Below are positions 33,544-42,701 of a stretch of DNA of 64,000 nucleotides, piece after piece. The first letter of the stretch is position 1; each line of letters starts with the position of its first letter. The notes below the pieces were generated by a model. It was not told where the DNA came from, did not search any database, and saw only the letters and a list, made by a program, of their open reading frames with translations. The DNA comes from Robbsia betulipollinis (GTDB lineage Bacteria; Pseudomonadota; Gammaproteobacteria; Burkholderiales; Burkholderiaceae): NCBI RefSeq assembly GCF_026624755.1, contig NZ_JAPMXC010000001.1, positions 124,001-188,000 on the forward strand, read 5' to 3'. The translations under genes were made by a program, and so were the position numbers.

Positions 33544-35214
33544 ATGCCGACAGACTCAATCCGACACCGCCTCGGTAATTTCCAAGAGGTCGCCGCGCCA
33601 CATCCTTGTCTTTCGAATCGGGTCCGGCGGCACGCATCGCCTTGTGAAGCAGCGGGGCTCAACGCGCATATAGCGCGTGTTACAAATGACCCGTTATTGC
33701 AGGAAGCTGAGCGCGTCAGCCGTGCGCGCCCTAGCGTGCCGCCCGGCCTTGCCGCGTTGCGGGCCATGTTGTTGCCGAGCATGGTCCGCACGGCAAGCGC
33801 GATGGATGGCGCCGGAGCCAATAAAGCGGGCACTGTAAAACTTGATAATCCCTTTGATTGCACGCAGGGGTTCCTCAAGCCAGGTACTTCGCCGGCAGTG
33901 TCGCCAACATTAGCGCGAGTACTCGCATCGCAGCGGCGTGTTCATCCTGGCACGGACGCTCCGGATTCAAGCAAGCTATCCGCGCGGGACTCGGATGGCC
34001 TGCAGTGGAACGGCGAGAACCGCGTCTTTTTGAAGGTAGACAACGCTTACCCCAAGATTGCCGAACAGAACGGCAATCGCTATGTCATCACCGGGCCGTG
34101 CAAACAGAGGATGCATGTGCGATTGACGGACGGACAGTTCCATGTCGAAACTGCACGGGAACGGCTAAAAAACATTTTCGTGGTGGGATCGAGCGGACGG
34201 AAGCGGGCGCGTGGCGAGGATGTGCTCATGGACTGCGGTTATACGTTGGAGAGCGCCAATGCATTGCTTTCGACATATGCATTCCCAGCGCGGGGCTTTT
34301 ACACTGCGTACGAATTTTCCCTGCATATCGAAGCGTGGGAGGTGCTGCCACGTTGGGCAAAACGTTTCAAGATTGCGCCTCAGGGCGGCTCATCTGTGGC
34401 CGGCGCTGCTGTCGTTTCCGAGTCGGCGGATACACCGTCGGCCATTCATGCGTTTCTCACAACGCCTGCGGATTCGCGAATCAACCCAGCGGTGCGGCGC
34501 GACCCGTTGGCATTTTCGACGGATATCGACGAGGCGCTTCCCGGCCCATCACAACGGCCCGACGGTAGCCTGGAAGGCAGCGTCCCGGAACAGGAAATAG
34601 AGGACGCCGTGCCTTTGTCCGACACATCGTTCGACGAGTTGATCGAGGTGTGGGATGCCTCAAAACCCGGGCATCGGATGTCGCTTCGCTTGGGAAGCAA
34701 ATTGGGTGACGGCCATTGGGGGACCGTTTATAAAGATGCAGAGGATCCAGCTTTTGTGATCAAGCGCTATTTCCAACTCGACGACGATGACGAGGCGATT
34801 GACGAAATTTATACGGCTCGCTGCGAAGGGGAGGCATTCAGGCGCTTGTATGGAGACGACAGCGCGCAGCATTTGAAGGAAGAAGACGGAACGCAATATT
34901 TGAGGATGTATCGTATTCCCGGGGTGCCATTGCACGTCCTGACCGAAAATTCGCTACCGATCGACGCGGTCGAACGCTATGTCGACATGCTCGAGAAGCT
35001 GCGGCGACAAGGCATTATGCATGGTGACCTTCATTCCGAAAACATATTATGGGATGGTGAGTTTTTCTGGCCTATCGATATGCAAGACATCTCAGCGAAT
35101 TATTTCGCTGCGAACAATGAAAGCAAAGCGGAATATAACCAAATGGGAGAAGACGACTGGCAAGACGTCTATACCGAGATTGTCGCGAAGATGCCCTCGG
35201 CGGGGAAACCATGA
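33544..35214 (+). CDS. Candidate secreted effector with C-terminal protein-kinase-like domain
   Basis: A 556-aa protein with a GGAG ribosome site before ATG 33544 (frame open to 33511). The first about 150 residues are Ser/Ala/Pro-rich and disordered-looking, as in type III secretion signals. Residues about 151-280 form a second module (NGENRVFLKVDNAYPKI) that I do not recognise with confidence. The C-terminus is kinase-like: Gly loop GDGHWGTV (388-395), beta-3 Lys407 (FVIKRYF), catalytic loop HGDLHSEN with Asp495 and Asn500, and Asp512 in IDMQD in place of DFG. The C-lobe stops about 45 residues later, far shorter than eukaryotic-type kinases and reminiscent of minimal effector kinases such as OspG/NleH. 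Lower GC and an adjacent IS suggest transfer. No secretion system is in the window. Confidence 0.75.
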   Translation: MPTDSIRHRLGNFQEVAAPHPCLSNRVRRHASPCEAAGLNAHIARVTNDPLLQEAERVSRARPSVPPGLAALRAMLLPSMVRTASAMDGAGANKAGTVKLDNPFDCTQGFLKPGTSPAVSPTLARVLASQRRVHPGTDAPDSSKLSARDSDGLQWNGENRVFLKVDNAYPKIAEQNGNRYVITGPCKQRMHVRLTDGQFHVETARERLKNIFVVGSSGRKRARGEDVLMDCGYTLESANALLSTYAFPARGFYTAYEFSLHIEAWEVLPRWAKRFKIAPQGGSSVAGAAVVSESADTPSAIHAFLTTPADSRINPAVRRDPLAFSTDIDEALPGPSQRPDGSLEGSVPEQEIEDAVPLSDTSFDELIEVWDASKPGHRMSLRLGSKLGDGHWGTVYKDAEDPAFVIKRYFQLDDDDEAIDEIYTARCEGEAFRRLYGDDSAQHLKEEDGTQYLRMYRIPGVPLHVLTENSLPIDAVERYVDMLEKLRRQGIMHGDLHSENILWDGEFFWPIDMQDISANYFAANNESKAEYNQMGEDDWQDVYTEIVAKMPSAGKP

Positions 35215-35306
35215 CGATCATTTCGCCATCGAAACAACCGCCTACGCCCGAGGCAGTAGCCAAGACGTTTGAATCGCCGAACGCGCACGCATGACGGTCC
35301 ACACAC

Positions 35307-36119
35307 CTAACCAGCCGGACTCACATTGCGCTGCGGGCGCGCCTTACGCAACGGTTTGATCGCCGATTCCATGGCAGGGGAAGCCGTGCCGTTCGCCACG
35401 GATGCCCGCAATCGACGCGTGGCGACTCTTGCAGGCTTGATGGTTTCGTCGGCGGGTGCTTCGCGGCCCAGTGCGTCCGCCTCGGCCTCGCCCCGAATCA
35501 CGAGCGCCATGATGCGCGCCAGCTGCCGGTTGACATGCTTCGCGCCCAGATAACGGTCGGTCGCATCGGGACTGGTCGCGGCCAGGTGCTCCATCGCGCC
35601 ATGCAGGATCGACGCCTCGGCGAAGGCATCGGCGCGTTTGCGCGCGCCACGTGCCGGATTGACCGACAGGATGCACTCGGCGAAGTCGCGAATGAAGGGG
35701 GTGAAGGTATTCATCCGCAGCGCTTCGAACCGCTTGTCGCCCCGGCTCGCCTCGGTATTCCTGAACCGCAGCGCCGGCCGGTGTCGTGCCCAGACGGCAT
35801 TGAGTCCCTCGATCATCGCGCCAGCCTGCCGTTCGAGTTTGTCCCGGTACCATGGCTCCTCGAAGATCTTGCGCAGCTTCGCCAGGTCGCGACCGGCTTC
35901 CTCTCCCAGTGCAAAAAGAACATCCTTGGGATCGTCGAAATACATATAGAAGCTCGCGGGCGACGTGCCGGCTTCGGCCGCGATGCCGACGGCAGTCAAT
36001 TCGACCGGCGAACAAGTGCGCAGCAGGAGGCGCGTCGCTTCCATCAGCCGGGCGCGTGTTTCACGTCCCTTGCGGCCCAGGATCTGTCCCTGTTTGTTCG
36101 TGGGGGCTTCCGTTTCCAT
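35307..36119 (-). CDS. TetR-family transcriptional regulator
   Basis: A 270-aa regulator, longer than typical TetR (about 200 aa). The HTH lies at about 16-65: RKGRETRARLMEATRLLLR, then AVGIAAEAGTSPASFYMYFDDPKDVLFA. The rest is the ligand-binding helical domain, with a basic Ala/Arg/Lys tail (about 225-270) that is unusual. The frame extends to a TTG at 36137, but ATG 36119 is preferred. The likely target is unknown; the nearest genes are the candidate effector (convergent) and a small ORF upstream. Confidence 0.88.
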   Translation of the reverse strand: METEAPTNKQGQILGRKGRETRARLMEATRLLLRTCSPVELTAVGIAAEAGTSPASFYMYFDDPKDVLFALGEEAGRDLAKLRKIFEEPWYRDKLERQAGAMIEGLNAVWARHRPALRFRNTEASRGDKRFEALRMNTFTPFIRDFAECILSVNPARGARKRADAFAEASILHGAMEHLAATSPDATDRYLGAKHVNRQLARIMALVIRGEAEADALGREAPADETIKPARVATRRLRASVANGTASPAMESAIKPLRKARPQRNVSPAG

Positions 36120-36183
36120 CGACAATTCCGTACGCAAAATAGGGGGATACGTCGTCTTTCCGGTTCGGGCGAGTCCGTTGCCG

Positions 36184-36381
36184 TCAGGCCGCCGATGCGC
36201 CTGGTCGATCCAGTGACCTCAGCATGTCGCTGACGGCTTTTTCGTTGCGGCGCACATATTCGGTGACGCGTTGTTCCATGAACAGATTCAGGTAATCGAT
36301 TTCCGCAAGGGCATGATGGTGTTTCAGAGAGTGCGGGTCGGCATCGTCGGTCAAGGTGACGGGCGTCGAGTCGTTCTGCAT
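36184..36381 (-). CDS. Small hypothetical protein
   Basis: A 65-aa protein with an AAGGAG site 6 bp before the ATG. It is acidic/His-rich at the N-terminus, then a helix-prone segment (LAEIDYLNLFMEQRVTEYVRRNEKAVSDMLRSL). No known family recognised. The strong ribosome site and codon bias support it as real. It is 64 bp upstream of the TetR gene on the same strand. Confidence 0.6.
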   Translation of the reverse strand: MQNDSTPVTLTDDADPHSLKHHHALAEIDYLNLFMEQRVTEYVRRNEKAVSDMLRSLDRPGASAA

Positions 36382-36531
36382 GGCTTGCTCCTTGCGGTTA
36401 CATTCATACCTGCGGGAATGGCAAGCTTTTCCATCGCTTGTTTCTATGAGAACGGCAGGCGACGAAATTTCTGAAGCTATTTCGGTGCCGTCCAGGCGGC
36501 GTCGACGGAAGGCGGTCGGTGCCCCGGAACG

Positions 36532-37791
36532 TCACGATGGCAGCAACGATCGCAAAAAGCCGGTGCCGAAATCGGCGCCGTCGATCGCGGCCGATATGCG
36601 TCCCAAGGCGATACGCACTTCGCCCCGTTCGAGGTGTTCGGCGATATCGAGCAATCTGCCCAGTTCTCCTTCGCGGTACGCGATCGCGGCTTTGATCGAC
36701 GGTGCCAGCGGCAACTCTTCGACGAACGTTCTTGCATCGGTTCCGTACATGACGTGCAGCAGCGACAACATCCCCGTCAGATAGGCCGTCTGCTCATATC
36801 GGTCGTCGGCGACGCGAACTTTTCGCGATATTTTCGCCATCAGGCTCGCCCGGCGCTGGGCCAGACCCACCAGCGGATCTTCCGTGGCGGGCAAGCCATC
36901 CGGATTCGCATAGAGAAGCAGGCAGCACCACTGGATCAGACGGCGGCTACCGGCAATCGCGAGGGCCTGCTTGATGGAGGACACCCGGTTCGCGCCGCCC
37001 TGGCTTTTCTCGCCGCTGTTCGCCAGGCGAAGCAACTGGGTGATGAGCAGCGGCGTTTCGCGCAATGCCGCCGCAACGGTTGCATGCTCGGCGTCGTCCA
37101 GCAGAAGTTGCAGCACCCGCAATACGAGCCCGCCGGACGGGAGGGCCTTCTTGGCGCGAACCAGTTGCGGTTTGCTGAAGTAATAGCCCTGTATCAGGTC
37201 GCAGCCAAGTTCGAGCGCGGCCTCGTGGTCGAGCCGGTTTTCCACGTTGCCGGCGAGCACCTGCTTGCCTTTTTTCTTGAAATAACCGACCAGGTCCGGT
37301 AGGTCATAGGGCGCGACATGCGGCCAATCGATCTTGACGATATCCAGACAGGGCAGGAAGGTCTGGATGTCACCGCTCAGGCGCCGGACGCCGCCCAGGG
37401 CAATCCGAAAGCCCATCTGCCGCAGTTTCTCGCAGCGTTCGCGCAGTGCCGCCGAGAGCGTCGTGTATTCGACGATTTCCAGGACGAACTGTCCGGCAGG
37501 CAGAACCTCGATGGTGGCCGAGCACAGCAATTCCTCGGAACACGCCAGATGACCGTCCGACCCTCCCAGCAGGACGTCGAAACCGAACGAACCCAATGCG
37601 CGCGCGATAACGCCCGACGAGCACAGGAAGTCTTCGTCGCGAACCGCGGTGGCGCACGCCGCATGGCGCAAATGCAATTCGTACGCGACCAGCGCGCCGC
37701 GCCGGTCCATGACCGGTTGGCGAGCGACGAAAACGTCGCTCGTCTCATCGAAAACGTCGATGCGTTGTTTCGTTTTTCCCATTGGATCCAT
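36532..37791 (-). CDS. EAL-HDOD signalling protein (YuxH-type)
   Basis: A 419-aa protein. An N-terminal EAL-like domain (about 18-215) has VFVARQPVMDRRGALVAYELHLR: the EAL motif is ELH, and the DDFGTGYS loop is replaced by LGGVRRLSGD, so phosphodiesterase activity is probably absent and it may be a c-di-GMP binder or protein scaffold. A C-terminal HDOD domain (about 225-405) has LRETPLLITQLLRLANS. Such EAL-HDOD proteins act in signalling, often near chemotaxis genes; CheV lies directly upstream. The start may also be Met 37782. Confidence 0.88.
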   Translation of the reverse strand: MDPMGKTKQRIDVFDETSDVFVARQPVMDRRGALVAYELHLRHAACATAVRDEDFLCSSGVIARALGSFGFDVLLGGSDGHLACSEELLCSATIEVLPAGQFVLEIVEYTTLSAALRERCEKLRQMGFRIALGGVRRLSGDIQTFLPCLDIVKIDWPHVAPYDLPDLVGYFKKKGKQVLAGNVENRLDHEAALELGCDLIQGYYFSKPQLVRAKKALPSGGLVLRVLQLLLDDAEHATVAAALRETPLLITQLLRLANSGEKSQGGANRVSSIKQALAIAGSRRLIQWCCLLLYANPDGLPATEDPLVGLAQRRASLMAKISRKVRVADDRYEQTAYLTGMLSLLHVMYGTDARTFVEELPLAPSIKAAIAYREGELGRLLDIAEHLERGEVRIALGRISAAIDGADFGTGFLRSLLPS

Positions 37792-37877
37792 ACATTCAAC
37801 GAAGTGGAATTTCAGGCCGCTCCAGGTCGTTGCCTGGCATCAGTGCATGCCCGGTACGCCGTGAGAATCGCCGCCGG

Positions 37878-38840
37878 TCACGCAGCCATCCGTTTCATCG
37901 CCTGACGCATCACCGCGGCCAGTTCCGCGGCGACGAATTTGGAGACGTAAGCATCCGCTCCCACCTTGCGCACGTGCTCCTCGTTGGCGGAGCCCGACAG
38001 CGAAGAGTGGATGACGACCGGGATGTGATTGAATGCCGCTTCGGCCTTGATGCGCTTGGTCAAAGTAAAACCATCCATCTCGGGCATTTCCAGATCCGTC
38101 AGGACGAGGGCGATGGCGTCGGTGACGGGGGTGCCCTCGGCCTCGGCTTTTTTCTGCGCGGCTTCCATGATGTTCCACGCCTCGAGTCCGGTTTTGGCCA
38201 TGACGAACGACACGCCCATGGAAACGAGACTTTGCTCGATCAGGCTGCGCGCGACGCCCGAATCGTCGGCTGCCAGGATCTTCGAGCCGGGTTTCAATAC
38301 CAGACGCCCCGTGGTCTCTTCATCGATTTCCGGCGTGTTGCCGGGTAGCACATCGCGCAGAATCTGCTCGACATCCAGGACCTGGGCCAACTGCCCGCCA
38401 TACACCTCGCCATCCAGACGTGCCAGGCTGGTCACGGTCTTCGCGCTGGAATGCGATTCGGCGGACAATACCTGGTTCCATTCGAGACGCACGATTTCTT
38501 CGACTTCCTCGACCGCAAAACCCTGCGTCGTACGGGCGAATTCGGTCACGAGCAGGATCTTCGGCTCCGTGGCCAACGAGTTGTTCGTCACGCGGGCCAG
38601 ATCGATCACCGGCAGGATTTCACCGCGAATCTCCGCCACGCCCAGTATCTCCGGCGCCGCGCCCGCGATCACGGTCAGTCTGGGCATCGCGAGAATTTCG
38701 CGTACCTTGAAAACGTTGATGCCATACAGTTCGCGTTGTTTCGTCTGGGCGGCTTCGCCGAGGCGAAACAACAGCAGTTCGAACATATTGTTGCCGGCGA
38801 GTTGGGTGCGCTGGTCCACGTCGTGCTGGGAATTTTTCAT
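37878..38840 (-). CDS. cheV: Chemotaxis coupling protein CheV (CheW-REC)
   Basis: A 320-aa protein. The N-terminal CheW-like domain (about 18-165) includes ELYGINVFKVREILAMP and EIRGEILPVIDL. The C-terminal receiver (about 187-315) has AADDSGVAR, phospho-acceptor Asp249 in LVLTDLEMPEMDGF and a Lys in YVSKFV. CheV couples chemoreceptors to CheA and buffers phosphate flow. It is outside any flagellar/che operon here but lies next to an EAL-HDOD protein and a diguanylate cyclase on the same strand, suggesting a small motility/c-di-GMP unit. Confidence 0.95.
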   Translation of the reverse strand: MKNSQHDVDQRTQLAGNNMFELLLFRLGEAAQTKQRELYGINVFKVREILAMPRLTVIAGAAPEILGVAEIRGEILPVIDLARVTNNSLATEPKILLVTEFARTTQGFAVEEVEEIVRLEWNQVLSAESHSSAKTVTSLARLDGEVYGGQLAQVLDVEQILRDVLPGNTPEIDEETTGRLVLKPGSKILAADDSGVARSLIEQSLVSMGVSFVMAKTGLEAWNIMEAAQKKAEAEGTPVTDAIALVLTDLEMPEMDGFTLTKRIKAEAAFNHIPVVIHSSLSGSANEEHVRKVGADAYVSKFVAAELAAVMRQAMKRMAA

Positions 38841-38966
38841 CGTTATCTCGCTTACATACCGTTAAAGGGTGTCACACGCGAGATGTTTCCTGGACGTTTT
38901 GCATGATGTTCCCAGGACGCATTGCTCGTTTTGATACGCTGGTACCGCCACTACTGTTGCTTCGTG

Positions 38967-40700
38967 CTATGCCTCCTGCGTCATCGGTTCGGCGAACACC
39001 CGGTTCCTGCCGCGCAGTTTCGCCTCGTAAAGCGACCTGTCGGCGCGCGCGAGCAGTTCGTGGATATCCACCGGCGCGGTGCCGTCGTAGGTGACCACGC
39101 CCAGGCTGATCGTCACGTTTCCCGACGGCGCGAGCGCATGGGGGATACGACACGCATCGACGGCACGCCGAATGCGCTCGGCCACCGCCTGGGCGACGGT
39201 ATTGGGCGTATCGCCCAGTACCAGGACGAACTCCTCGCCGCCGTAGCGCGCGGCCAGATCCCGGGTGGAGCGCACGCCCTCGGAAAGAATCCGGGCGATG
39301 CGCTGCAGGGCTTCGTCGCCGACGAGATGGCCGTAGGTATCGTTGAAAGTCTTGAAATGATCCACGTCGATGAATACGACCGTCAGCGGCCGGCCCGTGC
39401 AATGCGCGATGTCTTTTTCACGGTGCAGAACGTCGTCGAAGACGCGTCGCGTGGCCAGCCCGGTCAGACTGTCGGTTTGCGCCAGGGCGCGCATGGCCGC
39501 CTCGCCGGTGACGCGTTTGCGCAACTCGACGAAGAGGAGCAGCGAGACGAATTGCAGCGTGATGCTGAAGACGGCCATCAGGACGCCGATCACCACCATG
39601 CGCGAACGCCAGGCGGCGAAAACGTCTGCCGTGCTGGGCGCCACGATAACGATCATCCCGAGCCGCGGCAGATGGCGAAAGACGTACAGCCGCTCGATTT
39701 TGTCGACCGCGGCCGTGCGGGTGAACGACCCCTCGCCGGTGGCGGACAGTTGTTGCATCAGGGGCTGGCTGATGAGCGACTTTCCCGCGACCGCCCGGCT
39801 ATGCAGGGGGAGACGGGTCAGAAACACGCCTTTTTCGTTGACGAGCGCCGTGATGCCTTTGGACTGCAGCTTCAGTCCGGAGAAAAGCTGCTGGAAATAC
39901 CGCAGATCGATCGGGATGCCCACCACGCCGGCGAACGAGCCGTCGCGCGCGGTGATTCGCCGGCTGAGGATGATGGCGGGAAAACCGGACGTGCCATCGA
40001 TCACGGTGGGTTGGCTGATATACAACCCCGCGGCTGGAGACACGCGATGAACCTCGAAGAAATCGCGGCCGGCATCGTTGCGGGCGAGCGGCGTATCGGT
40101 TTTATCGGCAATGATCAGTTTGCCGCTCCGGTCCAGGACGAACATGCCGGCGAGGTTCGACGCGCGCGCGGAAGCATCGAAGAGAATCTGGTTGCGCAGG
40201 CGCGCCGGCAACTGCATGATGGTCGGATCTTGCGTGCCGTCCGCCGCGGCGCGCAACGACAGGTCGTAGAGCTCGACATTGCGTTCGATGTCCTTTTGCA
40301 CGATCGTCAGCAGGTTGGACGATGTTTCGATCGCATGGCGCGAGGTATCGAGCCGTTGCTGCCAAAGCGACAGCGCACAGAGCAATGCCATCACGATGCA
40401 CAACGCCGCCGTGAAGGTCAGGGCCAGGCGGGGGCGGCGTATCGTCTCCGCACACCCCTTCCGGAAGGCGCGGGCGAGGAATCCCCATGATGACCACCCA
40501 CGCAAGTGCAACGGGCGTTTCCACGTCCGTTTCTTTTCGGGTGCGTGACTTTCCGGGGCGGGTGTCACGCAGTTCCCGAAAACCAGCAATTCGGCGACAT
40601 CGCTTGTTTCCAGCTGCTCCAGATTCTCAGCGACCCAATTCGACAGATCCACGGCATTGCGGTCGATGGTCGGAACCCGGCGGTTTTTCAGGTGGAACAT
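38967..40700 (-). CDS. Membrane diguanylate cyclase with Cache sensor (paralogue of 19453-20970)
   Basis: A 577-aa protein nearly collinear with the other cyclase in the window. An extra N-terminal cytoplasmic region of about 85 residues precedes TM1 (about 96-118), then a periplasmic Cache-like domain (FVLDRSGKLIIAD, GRDFFEVH, GVVGIPIDLRYF), TM2 and GGDEF. The shared texts include VQKDIERN, YDLSLRAAADG and RLYVFRHLP. The active site is GGEEF (487-491) with FIDVDHFKTFND. The position of the inhibitory RxxD reads STRD, so that site looks degenerate as in the paralogue. It lies about 126 bp upstream of cheV on the same strand. Confidence 0.9.
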   Translation of the reverse strand: MFHLKNRRVPTIDRNAVDLSNWVAENLEQLETSDVAELLVFGNCVTPAPESHAPEKKRTWKRPLHLRGWSSWGFLARAFRKGCAETIRRPRLALTFTAALCIVMALLCALSLWQQRLDTSRHAIETSSNLLTIVQKDIERNVELYDLSLRAAADGTQDPTIMQLPARLRNQILFDASARASNLAGMFVLDRSGKLIIADKTDTPLARNDAGRDFFEVHRVSPAAGLYISQPTVIDGTSGFPAIILSRRITARDGSFAGVVGIPIDLRYFQQLFSGLKLQSKGITALVNEKGVFLTRLPLHSRAVAGKSLISQPLMQQLSATGEGSFTRTAAVDKIERLYVFRHLPRLGMIVIVAPSTADVFAAWRSRMVVIGVLMAVFSITLQFVSLLLFVELRKRVTGEAAMRALAQTDSLTGLATRRVFDDVLHREKDIAHCTGRPLTVVFIDVDHFKTFNDTYGHLVGDEALQRIARILSEGVRSTRDLAARYGGEEFVLVLGDTPNTVAQAVAERIRRAVDACRIPHALAPSGNVTISLGVVTYDGTAPVDIHELLARADRSLYEAKLRGRNRVFAEPMTQEA

Positions 40701-40976
40701 GGCGGCCCTAATGTCGCGGTGCCTGACGTCTGCCGGAACGGACGCTGCGCGGCCGGGTTTATTTGGCAGCGCGAGGCTGAATGATCGTGATGCGCCTTTT
40801 CATGTCGCTGTCCTCACGCGAGTAATCCAATGGCTTCAGGGGAAGAGTAAGCGAAGTTCGCGATGGCAAATGCCGGAACAGGGGTGGGATCCCCGGCTAT
40901 ATCGTGGGTACGCGTGGGGTGCGCAGGTCGGGCCGCGCAGGCGCCGTGGGCCGCCGTGGGTCGCTGGGCGGCCGGT

Positions 40977-42224
40977 TTAGTCCGTCCGGGCGGCGGGAAG
41001 GTCGAAGCGGAAGGTCGTGCCCGTGGCGGTCTCGTCCACGAGCGTAATGTGGCCCCCGTGCAGTTGCAGCATGCGGTGCACCAGCAGCAGGCCCAGGCCG
41101 CCGCTTTGTGCCACCCGTCCGGAATGGAAGGGTCTGACGAACAGGCTGTCGCGCATCGCCGCGGGAATTCCCGGCCCGGTATCCCGGCAGGTGACCCACA
41201 CGCGCTGGTCGTGATGGGACAGCAGGACCGTCACCACGCCCTCTTCAGGGGTGTGACGGATCGCGTTGTCCAGCAGATTGGTCAAAATGCGCTCGATCAT
41301 GCCCAGGTCCGCCCGAATGGCGGGCAGGGCCGGCGGCCTTTCCACATGCAGCGCGATGCGCTTCGCCGCCACGGACAATTCGAATTTCTCCAATACGTCC
41401 TGCAGCAGATCTTCGAGGGAAAACACCTCCGGATCGAGCGACACCAGCCCGTATTCCAGTTTCGCCGGTTCGTCCAGTACGACGATATCGTCGCGCTGGT
41501 TCGTGCTGGCCGTGCGCGGCACGCGCGGCTGCTTGTCCGGCTCGCCGTTGGCATCGAAGTGCCGCATCGCCTGCGTCAGGCGCCGTAACGGCCGGGTGAT
41601 CAGCCAGAAGGCGGTGAGACCCGCGAGCAGGCCCAGCACCGCGACCAGGGCCATCAGGCGCAGGGTGGTCTTCAGCACGGCGTTGGCCTGGACTTCCGCA
41701 TCCAGACGGTCACGCAACTCACTCTGCAACACCACATAGATATAGCCGCCGGGGCGGTCCGCCGTACCGGCGACGGGCGCCGCGCTGAAGACCTTGCGGC
41801 CGGCGGCGCTGCGCGGATCATCGCCGAAGACGGGCAGGGGGGCGCCGCCGAGGAAACGCTTGATGGGCGCCAGATCGACGCGTTCGCGTTTGAGATGACC
41901 GGCCGGGGCATCGTCGCCGCGGATCGTGCCCTCGCTATCGAGCAGGTAGACCTCGACGCTTGGGTTCACCACCATGAGCTGCCCGAACAGCGCCTTCAGC
42001 GCGTCGGTTCGCGGGCCACTGGCATCCATCAAGGTCCGGTTGCCGGCGATGTGGCTGGCCAGACCGCGCGACAGGCTCTGGATGACTTCCTTCTCGTGCA
42101 GATCGTTCGAATGGATCCGCAGCCATGCCGAGGCGCCGCAGCACGCGAGCAAGAGCGCGGCGAATACCAGCGAGAGGCGCTGCGTCAGGGTCAAGGCAAG
42201 GGTCGAACTCGGTTTCATGCTCAT
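40977..42224 (-). CDS. Sensor histidine kinase lacking the HisKA phospho-acceptor domain (in-frame deletion)
   Basis: A 415-aa protein. TM1 (about 14-36), a periplasmic sensor (37-186), TM2 (about 188-210) and a HAMP (about 208-246) are intact. The ATPase domain is intact too: NLLDNAIRHTP, DTGPGIP, GGLGLLLVHRML. Between them the expected HisKA domain with a SHELRTPL-type His is missing: NQRDDI (residues 242-247) runs directly into KLEYGLV (255-261), a text normally found at the end of HisKA. About 80 residues appear lost in frame. It cannot autophosphorylate in the usual way. It overlaps the truncated response-regulator gene by ATGA. Confidence 0.85.
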   Translation of the reverse strand: MSMKPSSTLALTLTQRLSLVFAALLLACCGASAWLRIHSNDLHEKEVIQSLSRGLASHIAGNRTLMDASGPRTDALKALFGQLMVVNPSVEVYLLDSEGTIRGDDAPAGHLKRERVDLAPIKRFLGGAPLPVFGDDPRSAAGRKVFSAAPVAGTADRPGGYIYVVLQSELRDRLDAEVQANAVLKTTLRLMALVAVLGLLAGLTAFWLITRPLRRLTQAMRHFDANGEPDKQPRVPRTASTNQRDDIVVLDEPAKLEYGLVSLDPEVFSLEDLLQDVLEKFELSVAAKRIALHVERPPALPAIRADLGMIERILTNLLDNAIRHTPEEGVVTVLLSHHDQRVWVTCRDTGPGIPAAMRDSLFVRPFHSGRVAQSGGLGLLLVHRMLQLHGGHITLVDETATGTTFRFDLPAARTD

Positions 42225-42673
42225 GATGCGTCCGGCGCGTCCGCATCGGAGACGGGAACCAGTTTGTAGCCGCGCCCCCAGACGGTCAGGATGCGCCGCG
42301 GCGCGGCGGGATCCTTTTCGATCTTGGCGCGCAGCCGGTTGATATGGGTGTTGACGGTGTGCTCATAGCCATCGTGTTGATAGCCCCATACGCCATTGAG
42401 CAGATCCATTCGCGAGAACACCTTGGTCTGGTTTTTTGCGAAAAAGTAGAGAAGATCGAATTCCCGCGGCGTCAGCTCGATGGCGCGACCGTCGACCGAC
42501 GCTTCGCGCGTCAGCGGATCGATGCGGAGGTCGCCCACCCGCAGCGTGCCCGAGGCGGTGCGCTGATCCCTGGCGAGGGCGTCGACGCGGCGCAGCAGTG
42601 CCTTGACGCGTGCGACGAGTTCCAGCATCGAGAACGGTTTCGCCAGATAATCGTCGGCGCCCAGTTTGTGCAT
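42221..42673 (-). CDS. OmpR/PhoB-type response regulator lacking most of its receiver domain
   Basis: A 150-aa remnant. It begins MHKLGADDYLAKPFS, the last loop of a receiver domain with the conserved Lys, so the first about 95 residues including the phospho-acceptor Asp are absent; a stop codon lies 11 codons upstream in frame. The winged-helix DNA-binding domain is complete (LTPREFDLLYFFAKNQ, NTHINRLRAKIE, VWGRGYKLVPV). It could still bind DNA without phosphorylation control. It is coupled by ATGA to the HisKA-less kinase, and is divergent from msrB-dipZ-msrA, its likely former targets. It may be a decaying gene. Confidence 0.82.
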   Translation of the reverse strand: MHKLGADDYLAKPFSMLELVARVKALLRRVDALARDQRTASGTLRVGDLRIDPLTREASVDGRAIELTPREFDLLYFFAKNQTKVFSRMDLLNGVWGYQHDGYEHTVNTHINRLRAKIEKDPAAPRRILTVWGRGYKLVPVSDADAPDAS

Positions 42674-42701
42674 AAATCGCGAGGAACAAGTATCACGAAT
42701 C

